A program made the translations under genes and the position numbers. The notes under the pieces were generated by a model. The model made no database searches. It saw only the letters and a list, made by a program, of their open reading frames with translations, and had not been told where the DNA came from. From an uncultured Candidatus Melainabacteria bacterium (GTDB lineage Bacteria > Cyanobacteriota > Vampirovibrionia > Gastranaerophilales > Gastranaerophilaceae): a DNA stretch of 47,472 bases. Numbering within the stretch: the first letter of the stretch is position 1; the number at the start of each line of letters is the position of its first letter. The DNA lies in NCBI GenBank assembly GCA_934699705.1, contig CAKUXD010000013.1, forward strand, positions 1 to 47,472. Direction: 5' to 3'. Below are positions 7,418-15,276 of this stretch, one piece after another.

Positions 7418-7732
7418 ATGAAGTTTGATAATATAATTTTTATAGCAATAATAGGCGCAATTGTTTTTTTAAGTTTTAAAATGGAAGAATGGGCGGAAAA
7501 ATTTTTTGAATGGTCGTTTGAAAATATACCATGGCTTGCTATAATAATTTTAGTGTCTTTGGGCATTTTTATTGCTTTTCTGACGATAAAAAATTTAAAA
7601 GAAAGTTATAGAGAAAAGCCAGAGCAAACTAAAAAATATATTCTTCAAAATCTAAAAGTTTTAGCAATAAGTTTAGGCATTGCACTTTTGATTATGGGAT
7701 TTGTTGTTTACATTGTATTAAGCCAGTATTAG
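7418..7732 (+). CDS. small membrane protein, tandem array member 3
   Basis: This 104-residue protein has three hydrophobic segments (about 5-20, 38-56 and 80-101). It starts MKF, has PWLA where its neighbours have SW-x-M, and carries a basic loop (KNLKESYREKPEQTKKY) before the last segment, like member 2. It has a good ribosome-binding site (AAGGAAA, 9 bases before the ATG). It looks like the third, most diverged member of the array. Function unknown. Confidence 0.6.
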   Translation: MKFDNIIFIAIIGAIVFLSFKMEEWAEKFFEWSFENIPWLAIIILVSLGIFIAFLTIKNLKESYREKPEQTKKYILQNLKVLAISLGIALLIMGFVVYIVLSQY

Positions 7733-7796
7733 AATTTGATAAATTTTAGCCAAGTGCCTAATATACTTATTATTCTTACTGTTTTATCATAATTTT

Positions 7797-8117
7797 ATGA
7801 GAAATTATGAGATTCTCCCGAATTATATAAACTTGGAAAATGAAGATAAGATTTTAAGTAAAAGGGAATTAGAAATATTAATTTTAGTTGCTGCAGGCTT
7901 TGAAAATTTGCATATAGCAAAAGTTTTTAAGGTTACATTGTCGACTGTCAAAAAACAATTAGAAAAAATTTTTATAAAATTAAAAGCAAGAAACAGAGCG
8001 AATGCAGTATTTATCGGTCAGTGTCAGGGTTTGATTTCTGTAAAAGACTACGAAACGATAATTAACAGCCTTGCCGTAAAAGAATTTCTAAATTCTTGCA
8101 AATGTTTTAAAGAATAA
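7797..8117 (+). CDS. stand-alone LuxR/GerE-type HTH regulator
   Basis: This 106-residue DNA-binding protein consists almost only of a LuxR-type helix-turn-helix (about residues 19-80): LSKRELEILILVAAGFENLHIAKVF, then TVKKQLEKIFIKLKARNRANAV. The usual receiver or ligand-binding domain is absent, as in GerE-like proteins. The start is the ATG at 7797 with no ribosome-binding site; a weak TATCAT ends 6 bases before it. Its targets are unknown. It sits alone between the membrane-protein array and the aminotransferase gene. Confidence 0.75.
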   Translation: MRNYEILPNYINLENEDKILSKRELEILILVAAGFENLHIAKVFKVTLSTVKKQLEKIFIKLKARNRANAVFIGQCQGLISVKDYETIINSLAVKEFLNSCKCFKE

Positions 8118-8197
8118 ATGTTTATTATTAAGTTTATATAAAGGTACTTTAAAACTGTGTTAAACTATTATTAAGGAACATGGTAAAGGAGAAAAAT

Positions 8198-9316
8198 ATG
8201 ATACCTATTTTAGATTCAAAAAGACAATATGCAAAAATTGGCGCAGAAGTAGAAAAAGAAGTTTTAGAAGTTTTACGTTCTGGTCAATACATTTTAGGCA
8301 AACACAATAAGGCTTTAGAACAAGAATTAGCAGATTTTATCGGTGTTAAACACACAGTTGCTTTAAACTCTGGTACTGACGCTTTACACTTGGCTTTAAG
8401 AGCTTTAGATATAGGCGCAGGTGATGAAGTTATTTCAACAGCTTTCACTTTTGTTGCAACTTCAGAAGCAATCGGAATTGTAGGTGCAAAACCTGTTTTT
8501 GTTGACATTGATAAAGATACTTTTAACATTGATCCTGCAAAAATTGAAAACGCTATTACACCAAAAACAAAAGCAATTATTCCAGTTCACTTATACGGTC
8601 AACCAGCTAATATGGACGCAATTTTAGATATTGCAAAACGTCATAATTTATATGTAATCGAAGATGCATGTCAAGCAATTGGTGCAAAATTAAACGGTAA
8701 AATGGTTGGTTCATTCGGTGATATCGGTTGTTTCAGCTTCTACCCAACTAAAAACTTAGGCGCAATGGGTGATGGCGGTTTATTAACTACAAATTCTGAT
8801 ATCATTAAAGATAGAGTTATTGCATTAAGAAACCATGGTGGCGCTATTCGTTATCACCACGATGAAATTGGTGTAAATTCAAGATTAGACGAAGTTCAGG
8901 CAGCTATTTTAAGAGTTAAATTGAACTATATTAACGAATGGAATGAAGCAAGACGTGCTCATGCAAAAACTTATAATGAATTATTTGCTAATTGCGAAGA
9001 TATTCAAACTCCAATAGAATTAGATAATACATATTGTGTATATCACCAATATACTGTTAAAATACCAAACAGAGATAATATCCACAAAATGTTACAAGAA
9101 CGTGGCGTAGGTGCAATGTTGTATTATCCAATTCCATTACATTTACAAAAAGTTCACGAATACTTAGGAATGGGCAAAGGTTCATTACCAATCACAGAAA
9201 AAAATACAGAAGTGGTAATTTCTTTACCAATGTTCCCAGAAATCACTTTAGAAGAACAACAAACTGTTGCTAATACATTAATTGAATGTATTCAAGAATC
9301 TAAAGCATTAGTTTAA
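8198..9316 (+). CDS. DegT/DnrJ/EryC1-type sugar aminotransferase
   Basis: This PLP-dependent enzyme (372 residues) of the DegT/DnrJ/EryC1/StrS family transfers an amino group to a keto-sugar nucleotide for surface polysaccharide synthesis. Evidence: LNSGTDALHLALRAL, the AFTFVATSEAI region, EDACQAIGA, and the PLP-lysine motif SFYPTKNLGAMGDGG, then the RNHGG and NSRLDEVQAAIL blocks near substrate contacts. The start at 8198 is preferred to the in-frame ATG at 8180 because AAAGGAG (8185-8191) lies 6 bases upstream of it. WbpE- or QdtB-like activities are possible; the exact sugar cannot be read from sequence. A strong terminator follows. Confidence 0.88.
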   Translation: MIPILDSKRQYAKIGAEVEKEVLEVLRSGQYILGKHNKALEQELADFIGVKHTVALNSGTDALHLALRALDIGAGDEVISTAFTFVATSEAIGIVGAKPVFVDIDKDTFNIDPAKIENAITPKTKAIIPVHLYGQPANMDAILDIAKRHNLYVIEDACQAIGAKLNGKMVGSFGDIGCFSFYPTKNLGAMGDGGLLTTNSDIIKDRVIALRNHGGAIRYHHDEIGVNSRLDEVQAAILRVKLNYINEWNEARRAHAKTYNELFANCEDIQTPIELDNTYCVYHQYTVKIPNRDNIHKMLQERGVGAMLYYPIPLHLQKVHEYLGMGKGSLPITEKNTEVVISLPMFPEITLEEQQTVANTLIECIQESKALV

Positions 9317-9330
9317 TAAAAACTTTTTAA

Positions 9331-9367
9331 GGCGGGCGACGATTTTAATCGTCGCCCGCCTGTTTTA
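9331..9367 (+). terminator. Rho-independent terminator
   Basis: A 13-bp GC-rich stem (GGCGGGCGACGAT and complement, 9331-9360) with a TTTA loop is followed by TGTTTTATT. Confidence 0.85.
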
Positions 9368-9376
9368 TTCAAAAAT

Positions 9377-9405
9377 TTTACAATTTTCTGAAAAAATGTT
9401 ATAAT
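9377..9405 (+). promoter_or_regulatory. strong sigma-70-like promoter
   Basis: TTTACA (9377-9382), a 17-bp spacer and TATAAT (9400-9405) with a TGn extension (9397-9399). It drives the Asn-rich protein gene, with a leader of about 60 nt. Confidence 0.7.
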
Positions 9406-9473
9406 ATATCTATTCCAGCCCCTTAATGAATAAATTTTTTGTCTTTGCAAGTAAAATTGGAAAGGATAATTTT

Positions 9474-10109
9474 ATGAGCAAAAAGACATCTCGCCCAGCT
9501 TACCCAAATGGTAGTTATAGTATTAATGGACAAAATAAAGCTACAACTACAATGTCTGGGAATACTGTTTACGGAAATTACAACATGAATGATTATGAAA
9601 AGGCGTTATATGATTATTCACAAAAAACATTAAGCGAAATTGTGCCTAAGGTGAATGTTTTTTCAAATGATACAATGAAAAATATTCAATCACAGTTGAA
9701 TGCTTATCAAAAACAAGGTCAAAAGTCGATTAATGATATTTATACACCGATTTTGAATAATTTAAAAAATGATATTGCATCACGCTTTGGAAATTTAGAT
9801 AATTCAATGTTTATGAACAACTTAAATAATATTGAAAACAATAGAAGTAATGCTATTGCGCAGTTGGCTGAGAATTTGATTTTAAAGAAAAATGATTTGG
9901 TTAATAACGAATTATCAAACAGATATAATTATATTAATTTGTTGAATGCTCTACAAAATCAGGCAAATACAAATGCTTTGAATGCTATTTCATCAGTTTT
10001 GAATTTAGGTAATAGTGGTAAAGGCTATACAACTACATCATCGAATTTATCAAATAATTTAGACTTGCAGACCGTAGCATCTTTAGCAGGATTAATTTCT
10101 ATGTTATAA
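9474..10109 (+). CDS. Asn-rich helical protein, unknown function
   Basis: This 211-residue protein starts at the ATG at 9474 (AAAGGA 7 bases upstream), not at the upstream ATG at 9426. The N-terminal 40 residues are Gly/Ser/Asn/Tyr-rich and look disordered (AYPNGSYSINGQNK). Residues about 45-165 are Asn/Gln-rich and probably helical or coiled-coil (NIQSQLNAYQKQGQKSIND, LLNALQNQANTNALNA). There is no signal peptide or membrane segment. The composition recalls phage or surface structural proteins, but I see no phage neighbours. A strong promoter precedes it, and the cassette hairpin follows. Confidence 0.6.
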   Translation: MSKKTSRPAYPNGSYSINGQNKATTTMSGNTVYGNYNMNDYEKALYDYSQKTLSEIVPKVNVFSNDTMKNIQSQLNAYQKQGQKSINDIYTPILNNLKNDIASRFGNLDNSMFMNNLNNIENNRSNAIAQLAENLILKKNDLVNNELSNRYNYINLLNALQNQANTNALNAISSVLNLGNSGKGYTTTSSNLSNNLDLQTVASLAGLISML

Positions 10110-10152
10110 GTATTAAAGTTTAATTATTGAAAATTTAGTTAATAGTTGAAAT

Positions 10153-10186
10153 GCTGAAAGGTTAATTTATTTATTAACCTTTCAGC
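10153..10186. repeat. inverted repeat of cassette copy 2
   Basis: A perfect 14-bp stem, GCTGAAAGGTTAAT (10153-10166) with its complement (10173-10186), surrounds a TTATTT loop. It corresponds to 3791-3869 in copy 1. It may also end transcription of the Asn-rich gene, though the T-run behind it is poor. Confidence 0.7.
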
Positions 10187-10217
10187 TATTTACCATTTCA
10201 ATTATTTAAACAATAAA

Positions 10218-10384
10218 CTTAGTATTTTTAATGATGTAACGAAATGTAAAGGTGAAATTTAAAATAGCTACAATCCAGTTATAATGCTAGATATGATATG
10301 GTATGATGCGAGGCGAGGACTAAAGTTGGAAATTAAAAATACCGATATAAGCATTACAATCAACATAAAAAAGGAGTAGTGCTT
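10218..10384 (+). promoter_or_regulatory. conserved leader of duplicated cassette, copy 2
   Basis: The box CTTAGTATTTTTAAT (10218-10232) is again 62 bases before TATAAT (10280-10285). Over the 71 bases from this box, copies 1 and 2 differ at about 10 positions by eye. Six 5-base units follow (AGATA, TGATA, TGGTA, TGATG, CGAGG, CGAGG; 10289-10318), against eight in copy 1. AAATACCGATA follows, with CCGATA (10342-10347) complementary to TATCGG (10390-10395) in the coding start. AAGGAG is at 10371-10376. Confidence 0.6.
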
Positions 10385-10882
10385 ATGGGTATCGGGAATT
10401 TAAACAACAATTTTGGAAGTTTAACCGCAGGTAAAGCATTAAATAAAACTATTAATACAAAGAATACGGCAAAATCTGAAAATATAGAAAATGCAAATGC
10501 TCAGGTAAAATCAAATTCATTAAATTCATCAACACTTAATGAGCAACAAGGTAAAATTTTCGATTCAAACACCTTTGGTCAAGAAGCTTCTGCTAAAACA
10601 GCAAGCAAAGGCAAAGGCAAAGGCAAAGGCAAAAAACTTAGTTCTTGGGGAGATTTTATGAAAGATCAATGGGATAAAATAGGTGGTGCGGAAAATTATA
10701 CAGGAAAAGACAGTGAAATGTTTGGTGCTGGTGTATTTATTGTAGGTACTGCTAGATGGATTTGGAATGGTATTACAGGCGGTCGTATGGTATCTAAAGA
10801 ACAACATGAACGCTCAATTACGCAAGCAAGAGGTTATACAACAAATGAATTTAATAATAAAAAAGAACATGTAGATTTTTAA
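10385..10882 (+). CDS. small Gly-Lys-linker protein, cassette copy 2
   Basis: This 165-residue paralogue of the protein at 4081 starts at the ATG at 10385, 8 bases after AAGGAG, not at the in-frame GTG at 10379. The first 16 residues are identical to copy 1 and the first 48 bases differ at only a few sites, while the central part (about 20-70) is barely alignable. A longer GKGKGKGK linker, from extra AAAGGC units, leads to the shared IGGAENYTGK and EMFG block and a hydrophobic Trp-containing helix (FIVGTARWIWNGITGG). A basic/polar tail of about 30 residues is unique to this copy. Function unknown. Confidence 0.65.
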   Translation: MGIGNLNNNFGSLTAGKALNKTINTKNTAKSENIENANAQVKSNSLNSSTLNEQQGKIFDSNTFGQEASAKTASKGKGKGKGKKLSSWGDFMKDQWDKIGGAENYTGKDSEMFGAGVFIVGTARWIWNGITGGRMVSKEQHERSITQARGYTTNEFNNKKEHVDF

Positions 10883-10928
10883 TAGTTTAGATTAAATTTA
10901 TTGATTTGCTAATTATATACAAAATAAA

Positions 10929-10964
10929 GGTGCGCGGTTGATGAAATCAACCGCGCACTTCTTA
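10929..10964 (+). terminator. terminator of cassette copy 2
   Basis: The stem GTGCGCGGTTGAT with its complement, around the same GAA loop as copy 1, is followed by TTCTTAATATTT. The 23-base core from GCGCGG to CCGCGC is identical in both copies. Confidence 0.75.
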
Positions 10965-11008
10965 ATATTTATAATGATTTTTAAGTTATGAAATTTTTCT
11001 TTCAATAT

Positions 11009-11037
11009 TTGCATGTATATTGTGTTAAAGATATAAT
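11009..11037 (+). promoter_or_regulatory. mnmE promoter, leaderless arrangement
   Basis: TTGCAT (11009-11014), a 17-bp spacer and TATAAT (11032-11037), then exactly 6 bases to the ATG at 11044. No ribosome-binding site. Confidence 0.65.
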
Positions 11038-11043
11038 CAAAAT

Positions 11044-12375
11044 ATGAACATTATTCAAGAATTTGATACGATTACTGCGATTTCGACTCCTTTAGGTACA
11101 GGTGGAGTAGGTGTTATAAGAATTTCTGGTGAAAAAAGTTTTGAGATTACAGAACGAATTTTTACTGGTAAAATTAAACCTAAAATGATTTGCCATGGTT
11201 GGATTGTAGATGGCGAGAAAAAAATTGACGAAGTTGTTGTTTTGCCGTTTAAAAATCCAAATAGTTACACAGGTGAAGATGTTATTGAAATTCAATGTCA
11301 TGGCGGTATTAATGTTGTAAAAAATATTCTCGAAATTGTTTTAAAAAATGGCGCAAGAATGGCTGAGAGAGGCGAGTTTACAAAACGAGCATTTTTAAAT
11401 AAAAAACTTGATTTATCTCAAGCGGAAGCCGTTGCAGACTTAATTCATTCAAAAACTCAAAATTTTGCAATTCAATCAGCAAAAAATTTATCTGGTGTTT
11501 TAGCTCAAAAAGTTTCAGAAATTAAAGGAGATATTTTTGAAACTTTATCTAGGATTGTTGCAGGAATTGATTTTCCAGAAGATGTTGCAGAACCGACTTA
11601 TGAAAGTTTAATTAATGCTTTTGAACAACAAATTGCAAAAATTGATAAAATTTTAGTAAATGCGCAATCAAGCAATATTATGCGTCAGGGGATTAAAATT
11701 GCGATTGTTGGTAAGCCAAATGTAGGCAAATCATCGTTATTCAATACACTTTTAAGCCTTGATAGAGCAATTGTTACCGAAATTGCAGGTACAACTCGCG
11801 ACGTTTTAACAGAAACACTTGATTTAGGTATTCCAGTTACTTTGATTGATACTGCAGGTATAAGAGATGATGAAAGTATTGATAAAGTTGAGGGAATTGG
11901 GATTGAATATTCAAAACAAGCTGCAAAAGAAGCAGATTTAGTAATATTTATGTATGATTTAACAAGCGGTCTAAATGAGGCAGACAAGGTTATTTTAGAT
12001 TTTATAAAAGATAAAAAACATCTTGTAATCGCAAATAAATGTGATATAAGTCAAGAACGACCAAAAGATGCAGTATGTATTTCAGCAAAAACTGAGGCTG
12101 GAATTGAAGAATTAAAACAAAAAATTAAAGAAATCATTTTGGAATTTTCGCCAGAAGATACGGAATTTGTAACAAATAAACGTCAACAAGATTGTCTTGA
12201 AAAAGCCAAAGAAAGTTTAATGCAAGCGTATATGGCAAGTAAAATTAATGAATTGCAGGATTTAATTTCGATTGATGTAAAACAAGCACTTTTATGTTTA
12301 GATGAAATTACTGGAGAAGTAATTACAGACGACATTTTGAACAATATTTTTGATAATTTTTGCATTGGCAAATAA
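11044..12375 (+). CDS. mnmE: tRNA modification GTPase MnmE
   Basis: MnmE, with MnmG, installs the 5-carboxymethylaminomethyl (or aminomethyl) group on U34 of certain tRNAs. The 443-residue protein has the N-terminal folate-binding domain (about 1-115), a helical part, the inserted G domain with GKPNVGKSS (G1, about residue 223), AGTTRD (G2), DTAG (G3) and NKCD (G4), and the C-terminal CIGK signature (440-443) required for modification. It appears monocistronic, or reads into ribE 18 bases later, where a second promoter lies. mnmA, for the 2-thiolation of the same U34, is elsewhere in the window at 21815. Confidence 0.95.
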   Translation: MNIIQEFDTITAISTPLGTGGVGVIRISGEKSFEITERIFTGKIKPKMICHGWIVDGEKKIDEVVVLPFKNPNSYTGEDVIEIQCHGGINVVKNILEIVLKNGARMAERGEFTKRAFLNKKLDLSQAEAVADLIHSKTQNFAIQSAKNLSGVLAQKVSEIKGDIFETLSRIVAGIDFPEDVAEPTYESLINAFEQQIAKIDKILVNAQSSNIMRQGIKIAIVGKPNVGKSSLFNTLLSLDRAIVTEIAGTTRDVLTETLDLGIPVTLIDTAGIRDDESIDKVEGIGIEYSKQAAKEADLVIFMYDLTSGLNEADKVILDFIKDKKHLVIANKCDISQERPKDAVCISAKTEAGIEELKQKIKEIILEFSPEDTEFVTNKRQQDCLEKAKESLMQAYMASKINELQDLISIDVKQALLCLDEITGEVITDDILNNIFDNFCIGK

Positions 12376-12387
12376 TTATGGTACAAT
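12360..12387 (+). promoter_or_regulatory. ribE promoter, leaderless arrangement
   Basis: TTGCAT (12360-12365), a 16-bp spacer and TACAAT (12382-12387) with the TGn extension, then 6 bases (AAAATT) to the ribE ATG. It overlaps the 3' end of mnmE. No FMN riboswitch can fit. Confidence 0.55.
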
Positions 12388-12393
12388 AAAATT

Positions 12394-13035
12394 ATGTTCA
12401 CTGGTATTATAGAAGAAATCGGCATAGTAAAAGATTTTAAACAAATTTCCAACGGTGCAGAAATTACTATTTCTTGTAGTAAAGTTTTAAATGATACTAA
12501 AATAGGCGATTCTATTGCTATTAATGGAGTTTGCCAAACAGTTATTGAAATGAGTGAAAATAGTTTTATGGCAGAAGTATCACCTGAAACTTTGAATGTA
12601 ACTAACTTTTTATCTTTAAAATCTGGTGAAAGAGTTAATTTAGAAAGAGCCTTAAAATTAAATGAGAGAATAGGCGGACATTTGGTTCAAGGTCATGTTG
12701 ACAGTGTTGCAAAGTTAATTTCTGCAAAAAAAGATACTGATTTTTATACTATGAAGTTTGAAGTGGCTGACAACGCAAAGCGTTATATTATCAAAAAAGG
12801 TTCTATAACAATTAATGGCATAAGTCTTACTGTTGCTGAAATTGAAGGAAATTTCATTACGGTTGCTGTAATTCCTCATACTTATGAAAATACAAATTTG
12901 TCAGAATTAAAAACAGGTGATACTGTGAATATAGAAACAGATGTTTTTGCAAAATACATTGAAAAGTTTTTATTAAATGAAAAAACTTCATCTGTAATTA
13001 CCGAGGATTTTTTGAAAGAAAATGGGTTTATGTAA
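12394..13035 (+). CDS. ribE: riboflavin synthase alpha chain
   Basis: This enzyme dismutates two 6,7-dimethyl-8-ribityllumazine molecules to riboflavin. The 213-residue protein has the MFTGIIEEIG start and two lumazine-binding barrels: SIAINGVCQTV with GGHLVQGHVD in the first half, and SITINGISLTVAEI with VAVIPHTYENTNL in the second. Length and both repeats are complete. The stop codon overlaps the ribBA start (TAATGG), so the two are coupled. RibD and RibH are not in this window. Confidence 0.95.
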   Translation: MFTGIIEEIGIVKDFKQISNGAEITISCSKVLNDTKIGDSIAINGVCQTVIEMSENSFMAEVSPETLNVTNFLSLKSGERVNLERALKLNERIGGHLVQGHVDSVAKLISAKKDTDFYTMKFEVADNAKRYIIKKGSITINGISLTVAEIEGNFITVAVIPHTYENTNLSELKTGDTVNIETDVFAKYIEKFLLNEKTSSVITEDFLKENGFM

Positions 13036-14243
13036 TGGAAAATTTTAGATTTGATAAAATAGAAGATGCTATAAAAGATTTTCGACAAGGCAAACCGATT
13101 GTTGTTGCTGATGATGAGGACAGAGAAAATGAAGGTGATTTATTGTGTTCCGCACAATGTGTAACTCCTGAAATCATTAATTTTATGGCAAAAGAATGTA
13201 GAGGACTTATTTGTTTAGCTATTTCAGATGAGATTGCAAGGAATTTAGAATTGCCTCAAATGGTTGAAAATAATACTGAAAAAATGCGTACGGCGTTTAC
13301 TTTAAGCGTCGATGCATCAGAAAGTTTTGGAGTAACAACAGGGATTTCGGCTTTTGATAGGGCAAAAACGATAGAAGTTGCGATTGCTCCAGATGCAAGA
13401 CCTCAGGATTTACGCCGTCCAGGTCATATATTCCCTTGTGTTGCAAAATTAGGCGGAGTGCTTACAAGAATTGGTCATACAGAAGCGTGTGTTGATATGG
13501 CGATGTTAGCAGGTCATAGACACGCTGGCGCAATGTGTGAAATTATGAATGAAGATGGTTCTATGGCACGTCGTGATGATTTAAGAAAATTTGCTGACAA
13601 ACATGGTTTTAAATTTATTTCTGTTTCTGAATTAATTGCATATCGTCTTCAATCAGAAAAACTTGTAACTCGCGAAGCAGAAGCATTTTTGCCTACAAAA
13701 TTTGGTGATTTTAAAATTTATGGTTACGTAAATCACATTAACGGGCATGAACACGTTGCACTGGTAAAAGATGACGGAAGTGATAAAATTCCACTAATCA
13801 GAGTTCACTCAGAATGTCTTACAGGCGATGTTTTTCATAGTTTAAAATGTGATTGTAATTCGCAATTGCACAGTGCTTTAAAAATGATTGATGAGTATGG
13901 AAAAGGTGCGCTTGTTTATATGCATGACCACGAAGGTCGTGGAATTGGCTTGGTTAATAAGATTAAAGCATACTCACTTCAAGAAAAAGGTGAAGATACA
14001 ATTCAGGCAAATCTTTCTTTAGGTTTTAAAGAAGATTTACGCGATTACGGTGTAGGTGCGCAAATAATACGCGATATCGGGTTTACAACTTTTAATTTAA
14101 TTACAAATAATCCTAAAAAAATTGTTGGTTTAGAAGGATATGGATTAAAAATACACGATATAGTGCATATAAAATCTGAAATTACGGAATATAATAAAAG
14201 ATATTTGGATACTAAAAAAGAAAAAATGCATCATACTTTATAA
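13035..14243 (+). CDS. ribBA: bifunctional DHBP synthase / GTP cyclohydrolase II
   Basis: This fusion catalyses the two entry reactions of riboflavin synthesis. The N-terminal 3,4-dihydroxy-2-butanone 4-phosphate synthase (about 1-200) shows DDEDRENEGDL, the RPGHIFP block and GHTEACVDMAMLAG. The C-terminal GTP cyclohydrolase II (about 205-402) shows RVHSECLTGDVFHSLKCDC with its zinc-binding cysteines, then MHDHEGRGIGL and ITNNPKK. The 402 residues are the usual fusion length and both active sites look intact. It is translated in coupling with ribE. The GNAT gene begins 10 bases after its stop, so all three are probably co-transcribed. Confidence 0.95.
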   Translation: MENFRFDKIEDAIKDFRQGKPIVVADDEDRENEGDLLCSAQCVTPEIINFMAKECRGLICLAISDEIARNLELPQMVENNTEKMRTAFTLSVDASESFGVTTGISAFDRAKTIEVAIAPDARPQDLRRPGHIFPCVAKLGGVLTRIGHTEACVDMAMLAGHRHAGAMCEIMNEDGSMARRDDLRKFADKHGFKFISVSELIAYRLQSEKLVTREAEAFLPTKFGDFKIYGYVNHINGHEHVALVKDDGSDKIPLIRVHSECLTGDVFHSLKCDCNSQLHSALKMIDEYGKGALVYMHDHEGRGIGLVNKIKAYSLQEKGEDTIQANLSLGFKEDLRDYGVGAQIIRDIGFTTFNLITNNPKKIVGLEGYGLKIHDIVHIKSEITEYNKRYLDTKKEKMHHTL

Positions 14244-14253
14244 AGGAAAATTT

Positions 14254-15240
14254 ATGGAAAACGCTAATTATGAAACACAAATGTTAGATTCAAACCTGTT
14301 TAAAATTTTTACAGGTGTTTACAATGATTTTCGCGCAAAAGCTCGTGAAGATTATATGTTTGAACTTGATCCTTTAGAATATGAAGATTTTGTTGATGCT
14401 GTAAAAAAAGAATACGTAAAATGTATTGTTTTATTAGAAAATCATATTCCGACTGCATTTTTGGTTTATACTTCTGCAATTTCGGAATCTATTGAATTAA
14501 ATGTTATCCATTGTTTAGGTAATGAAGATTTACTTTCAAAACGTAAACTTTTAATGGAAAGATTTTTACAAGAAACAGAAACTGAAAGAAAAGAAAAAGT
14601 TGTTTGCTACCCATTATTAGGTGTACAATCAGATTTTACAAGCGATATAGCACACTTTGGATTTAAGTTTGTTGGACTTGCAGTTCTTAGATTTATGATG
14701 GATAACAAAAATTCAGAAGAAATTTTAAATAGTGTAGCTCAAACTCCTCAAGATGAAAGTTATACAATTACAACTTGGGAAGATATGTATTTTGATAAAG
14801 CTGTTGAAGTTATTCATGAAGGATTTTCAACCGCTTCAGACGCATTATTTGACCCTCGTTACAAATCTGTTGAAGGAACAAATGACATTTTAGATAAAGT
14901 TGTAAACGGCATTTACGGTGAGTTTTTACCTGAAGCAACAAGTGTTTTATTACATAATGGAAGACCTTGTGGTTTCTGTTTTGCGAATGTTACAGGTGGT
15001 AAAATTGCAAATATACCGCTTGTTTCAATTGAAAAAGAACATAAAGGTAAAGGTTTGGCAAAATATTTGATTAAAAAAACTGTTGAAACAATTTTGAAAA
15101 AAGTTCAATCTGGCGAAAGAGATTTTACGGAAGTGAACGTATCAGCAGAAACAAACAATATCCCAGCATTAAAAATGTATAGACATATAGGTTTTAAAGA
15201 AGATTATAGTTACCCTCAATCATATTTGCCTATATCGTAG
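14254..15240 (+). CDS. GNAT-family N-acetyltransferase, probably double-domain
   Basis: This 328-residue protein has a clear C-terminal GNAT fold (about 170-320): VSIEKEHKGKGLAKYLIKKT (acetyl-CoA loop, here K-G-K-G-L-A), then NVSAETNNIPALKMYRHIGF. The first half (about 15-150) has the spacing of a second, degenerate GNAT domain without the acetyl-CoA loop. The substrate is unknown. AAAGGAAAA provides the ribosome-binding site, and the 10-base gap puts it in the ribE-ribBA operon, though nothing ties it chemically to riboflavin. Confidence 0.75.
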   Translation: MENANYETQMLDSNLFKIFTGVYNDFRAKAREDYMFELDPLEYEDFVDAVKKEYVKCIVLLENHIPTAFLVYTSAISESIELNVIHCLGNEDLLSKRKLLMERFLQETETERKEKVVCYPLLGVQSDFTSDIAHFGFKFVGLAVLRFMMDNKNSEEILNSVAQTPQDESYTITTWEDMYFDKAVEVIHEGFSTASDALFDPRYKSVEGTNDILDKVVNGIYGEFLPEATSVLLHNGRPCGFCFANVTGGKIANIPLVSIEKEHKGKGLAKYLIKKTVETILKKVQSGERDFTEVNVSAETNNIPALKMYRHIGFKEDYSYPQSYLPIS

Positions 15241-15276
15241 TGTTATAAAACATTTCAATAATGGCATGTATAAATT

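Noticed and set aside
8180..8198. Longer start for the aminotransferase at ATG 8180
   Set aside because: The best ribosome-binding site (AAAGGAG) lies downstream of that ATG and is placed for the ATG at 8198.
10600..10640. AAAGGC hexamer run considered as a regulatory repeat or CRISPR-like element
   Set aside because: It is in frame and encodes the Gly-Lys linker, with the same run in copy 1; hexamer changes keep the frame, so it is not a phase-variation switch.
11685..11987. Minus-strand frame of 100 codons inside mnmE
   Set aside because: It lies opposite the conserved G domain of MnmE and has no start signals.
12370..12400. FMN riboswitch expected before the riboflavin genes
   Set aside because: There are only 18 bases between mnmE and ribE and the promoter is leaderless, so no aptamer can fit.
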